A stretch of DNA of 64,000 nt from Chrysogorgia sp. JL179-B06. Taxonomy: Eukaryota; Cnidaria; Anthozoa; Scleralcyonacea; Chrysogorgiidae. Each line of letters begins with the position of its first letter. Within the stretch, counting starts at the first letter, position 1. The position numbers and the translations under genes were made by a program. The notes under the pieces are model-generated. The model worked only from the letters and a program-made list of their open reading frames with translations. It made no database searches and had not been told where the DNA came from. The stretch spans positions 403,001-467,000 of the forward strand of contig JAYKKM010000228.1 of NCBI GenBank assembly GCA_035772405.1, written 5' to 3'. Positions 60,863-64,000 of this stretch are shown one piece after another.

Positions 60863-61419
60863 GGATAATAATGGACGAAGCACGAATGATAAAATTGTAC
60901 ACAAAGTTGAAAATAAATCGGTAAAATTGTAAACAAATTTGAAAAGAAATCGCTCGGGGAGCGATTTTAAAGTGCATATAACCCCCATTGTTTTATTATT
61001 TATAAACATTTTATATGAGGCAAATAGCTGAACACGGAAATATTTCTTTTATTCAATTCTTTACTTTATACAGATTTATATTTTTAAAATGCTAATGATG
61101 TGATGTCAACCCAGGAATTTGGCTTTCTTTCCTTCCTTTTGTATGAGAAGCTGGTTGTGCATTTGAGTGAAACGTTCACGACAAACCATCAACGTTTGAA
61201 TTAGATCAATTGTTGTATTCAACCACACAAATCAACCAGGGATTTTCTGCGCGGGAACTGGGTAGCGAGCGAATAGAGCTTGGGAACGGTTGACACAAAA
61301 GTACTGCAGCTTGCTGCAACGTCTCCCATCAATATTGTTTGCCCAATTATTGATTTATTCACTAATTGCATTGGACATTGTTTAAAATAGTTAGATTTTC
61401 ACATTTTACTACTCTGTCC

Positions 61420-61420
<1 letters not shown>

Positions 61421-61469
<49 letters not shown>

Positions 61470-61470
61470 G
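61421..61470. repeat. (TTA)n microsatellite
   Basis: About 16 uninterrupted TTA/ATT units, followed by looser TTATTG units to 61520. Confidence 0.9.
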
Positions 61471-61805
61471 AATGATTATTAAAATTATTATTGTTATTAT
61501 CTTATCATTATCATTATTGTTGCACACATATCCATTCATTATAATTATAACATACAACTGCATGAGAGGTTTACGACGGAGCTTGTGCGAGATGACATCA
61601 ATCTATTATTATGTACATATTTCGACATAAAGCTACGTTTTGATATGTATAATGCCAACGCGAGATTTGAGTAACAGCCGTTATTCTCGGCTTAAGTGGG
61701 TCCTATACCAAAACTTTTTTCCTCTTTAATATGATTAAAATCTACTTTTACCTGCTTGTTCTGATTAAAAAAAGATGTTGCAAGATCATGACTAAAACAA
61801 CACAC

Positions 61806-61880
61806 AGGTACATACGAGTAACATACACATACGAGTAACATACGAGTACATATGGGTAACACAATACATACGAGTATATT
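61806..61880. repeat. Minisatellite of ACATACGAGTA units
   Basis: ACATACGAGTA or close variants occur five times, separated by ACACA/CAT linkers. Confidence 0.7.
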
Positions 61881-63423
61881 TTCGCGAATTTTGCGTCAAT
61901 TTCACGAGTGCGAAGCACGAGTGGTATTATGAATATTTCGCCAAACACGCGTGCGATTTTTCATTAATTCTCCTCGACCCATGTTATTTCCTATACTAAA
62001 AATTAGAAGGTTTAACTTTAAAGCTGTTTTTCACAATTTGACAAAAAGTCCGATTCCTGATATTGCGCGCAGGATATCTCAGGGCGAACAGTATATATAT
62101 TTAATACCTTTTTATACCTTTTCAATCAATTTTACGTGTTCCTAATCCTAAGTACCCCTAAATTTTACTACGAAGCTGGAAAACTGATGTTTGTAAATAC
62201 TAAAATCCAAACATCCCGGATGTGATTATTTACTAGGGGTATTTTTTTTACTAGGGTTATTTTTTTCTAGGGGTATTTTTTTTAAATACCCTTAGTAAAA
62301 AAATTTAAGTTTAATACTGATGTCATTAGCCAATCAGGAATGAGTAAAATTGATTGAAATGGTATTAACAAGATAATAGCCCCAAATTCCATTTCCCTGT
62401 TTACCACCCAAGAACCTTAAATCTTATAACCTTAGATCCAATAGTCTTTTTTCTATCCCTTTTAGTAAAACGAACCGTTTTATAAATTGTTTTATTAACG
62501 CTTCTATTAGTAACTTTTAGGATTATAGAACTCTAATTATTTTATATATAGAGTAAATTTGACTTTTTAGTATGAATAAGTTTGTGGTATTTGTTATATC
62601 ACTGCTAGTCGATTTTATTAATTAAAGTTAAAGTTAAAACAACAATAGACAGTCCATATATAACTGTTTAAAAAGCTCCAGCCTTATAAGTTATGCCCTT
62701 CTTTTCTTTTTCTTAGTCTTAACCATGTCATTCGTTTGTGACTAGTTTCATTCGGACTTTCCCAATTTGAGCGCTAATTCTTATGTCGCTTCGACCTTCC
62801 TCTAATATAAAACAACAACATGACGATATCAACAAGAACGCTCGCAAAAACTATCAACAGTAACCTTATCAATTCGTGACGATCAGTCTAAAGATTTGAG
62901 GATGAAATAAAGATTTCACGAAACCGACCGTTTAATCGATCCGTTAAACTACAACCGTGTGAACAGTTTCGTCCCACCATATTAGACTTTCTTTTTATAT
63001 CCAAAGCAAACAACTCTAAAGTATGCAGAATATACATTAAGTATCCACTGAGAAAAAGTGATAACGGCAATCCAATCCGAAGAAGAAATGGGTCCTTGTT
63101 CCCGCAGATAAATATACTCCACCGAAAATTGTAGAAATAGAGACAATACAATTGTCGTTAAACCGTCCACTTCGCAAAGCCCTACGGCATTTAAAAAACG
63201 TTGCTCGAATTAATTCTTGACTGTACGGACCGAGCTAGGCCGATTAAGGCCGAGGCCCGTGTAGTCAAGACTTACGACAACATTTTCCCAGTACGGACCG
63301 ACTATGTTTGGTAAATAACGTATTTATTTTCCCCTGAAAAAGACTTTTGTGTATGAATTTAAATTGGAATAATTTCACTGCAATCAACATGTTAACATTT
63401 TATTTGCAAAAATGGGAGGGTCC

Positions 63424-63465
63424 TCAGTCAATCATGTTATTCAATTGAATAACATGATTGACTGA
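63424..63465. repeat. Perfect 42 bp palindrome
   Basis: Each half reads TCAGTCAATCATGTTATTCA plus one base, with no spacer at the CAATTG centre. No transposon ends or gene are visible around it. Confidence 0.9.
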
Positions 63466-64000
63466 TCTCAAAAATAGAACTGGATTGAGCTTTTGAAGCT
63501 TGCATATTTGAATAATTGAAATTGACGAGAGATCATTAGAGGCTCCAAATTTGCAAGCAAATCAAACTGTGACACTCGCGAAATAGGTTTAGTGTCTGGC
63601 CAATATAGTTTCTTTTTTAACATTAAATGCATAATATCTTGAACCTAATTTGACGTCTCATATTAGGCTTTTCTCACTTGATAATTAGAGCCAACGGCGG
63701 CCATTACTAAGGAACCAAAGTCGCAGTAAATCTGTAGGTAGGCCATGAATCGTTTTACCCAGTAATTTGAAAAATAGTCTTCTGGTTCTCTTTATAGTAA
63801 AATTATTTTATTTTGTTGATGGTAAGAGCACATAATCCAACAAAAAACCTCATAGGATCCTCAGTTGGTCCCTTAGCAATGGCGGACTTCCGGCTTCATT
63901 TTCTGAACAATAGTTGCTCGATCCAGTCTTTATTTAGAGATCAGTGAGGAGGACCATCCCATTTTCAAGAACTAGTCTAATCCCTGTAATCTAACCTTGA
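63466..64000. other. No gene seen to window end
   Basis: Contains GGCGGCCATTACTAAGG and AATGGCGGACTTCCGG, the CCATNTTGGC-like words frequent in invertebrate MITEs; otherwise unrecognised. Confidence 0.35.

Larger units (their letters stand above)
60235..63423. other. AT-rich intergenic DNA with simple repeats, no gene seen
   Basis: Contains a TATG/TGTG microsatellite (60818-60862), a (TTA)n run (61421-61470), a short minisatellite of ACATACGAGTA units (61806-61880) and a patch of TAGGGGTATTTTTTTT repeats with an inverted partner AAATACCC (62225-62312). Frames in this stretch look random. Confidence 0.5.

Noticed and set aside
62888..63170. Two overlapping minus-strand frames as a membrane protein gene
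   Set aside because: Hydrophobic runs come from AT-rich DNA; no start context, splice sites or recognisable motif.

Overview
The window is eukaryotic and most likely comes from a marine invertebrate, probably a cnidarian such as an anthozoan. Spliced genes with GT-AG introns, TTAGGG-type interstitial repeats, many non-LTR retrotransposons, TTAA-flanked MITEs and a Polinton all fit. The species is not readable from sequence alone; the cnidarian call rests on remembered likeness of the mobile-element proteins and is an inference.

Host genes. Positions 3086-30811 (+) hold the last ten exons of a CCDC88-family gene (Girdin/Daple): the end of the coiled coil, a disordered tail with a possible degenerate G-alpha-binding motif, and a C-terminus like the PDZ ligand of Daple. 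All ten exon phases agree. At the left edge (1-1034, minus) is a two-exon gene of the DUF3504/Crypton tyrosine-recombinase-derived family that runs off the window.

Introns of the CCDC88 gene are packed with transposons. The 15.2 kb intron (4838-19991) is a nest: a minus-strand LINE (LINE-1) was cut by one plus-strand LINE (LINE-2, 5595-8002, AGATG flanks) and by a second (LINE-3, 8246-14465, GCAGGTC flanks). LINE-3 was itself interrupted by another LINE tail and by a cluster of palindromic GTAATACCATG elements. Further right are a small TIR transposon with GTTTAAA flanks, another minus-strand LINE, several MITEs and a foldback element carrying TTAGGG repeats.

Downstream (35.8-58.8 kb) lies a decayed Ty3/gypsy-like LTR retrotransposon. 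Its protease gene was hit by a 17.4 kb Polinton/Maverick (37196-54577) and its RT domain by a truncated LINE. The Polinton has ~631 bp TIRs, AG...CT ends and a near-perfect 6 bp target duplication. Going right, its left arm (minus strand) holds a small terminal gene, packaging ATPase, major capsid protein (split by a frameshift), two virion-like proteins, chromodomain integrase and penton-like minor capsid protein. Its right arm holds a 470-codon conserved protein, a fibre-like protein, a putatively myristoylated peptide, a 55-residue basic peptide, a BRO-N/VRR-NUC/zinc-finger fusion, a thymidine kinase (minus, frameshifted), a U1-type zinc-finger gene (minus), three small membrane proteins, a zinc-ribbon protein and an intact 1222-residue protein-primed-type DNA polymerase B. 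Together these are the replication, integration and virion-building genes of a virus-like transposon, plus unusual cargo. I did not find the usual adenovirus-like maturation protease.

The right end (58.8-64 kb) has no recognisable gene: a tRNA-derived SINE, a TTAA-flanked MITE, simple repeats and a perfect 42 bp palindrome.
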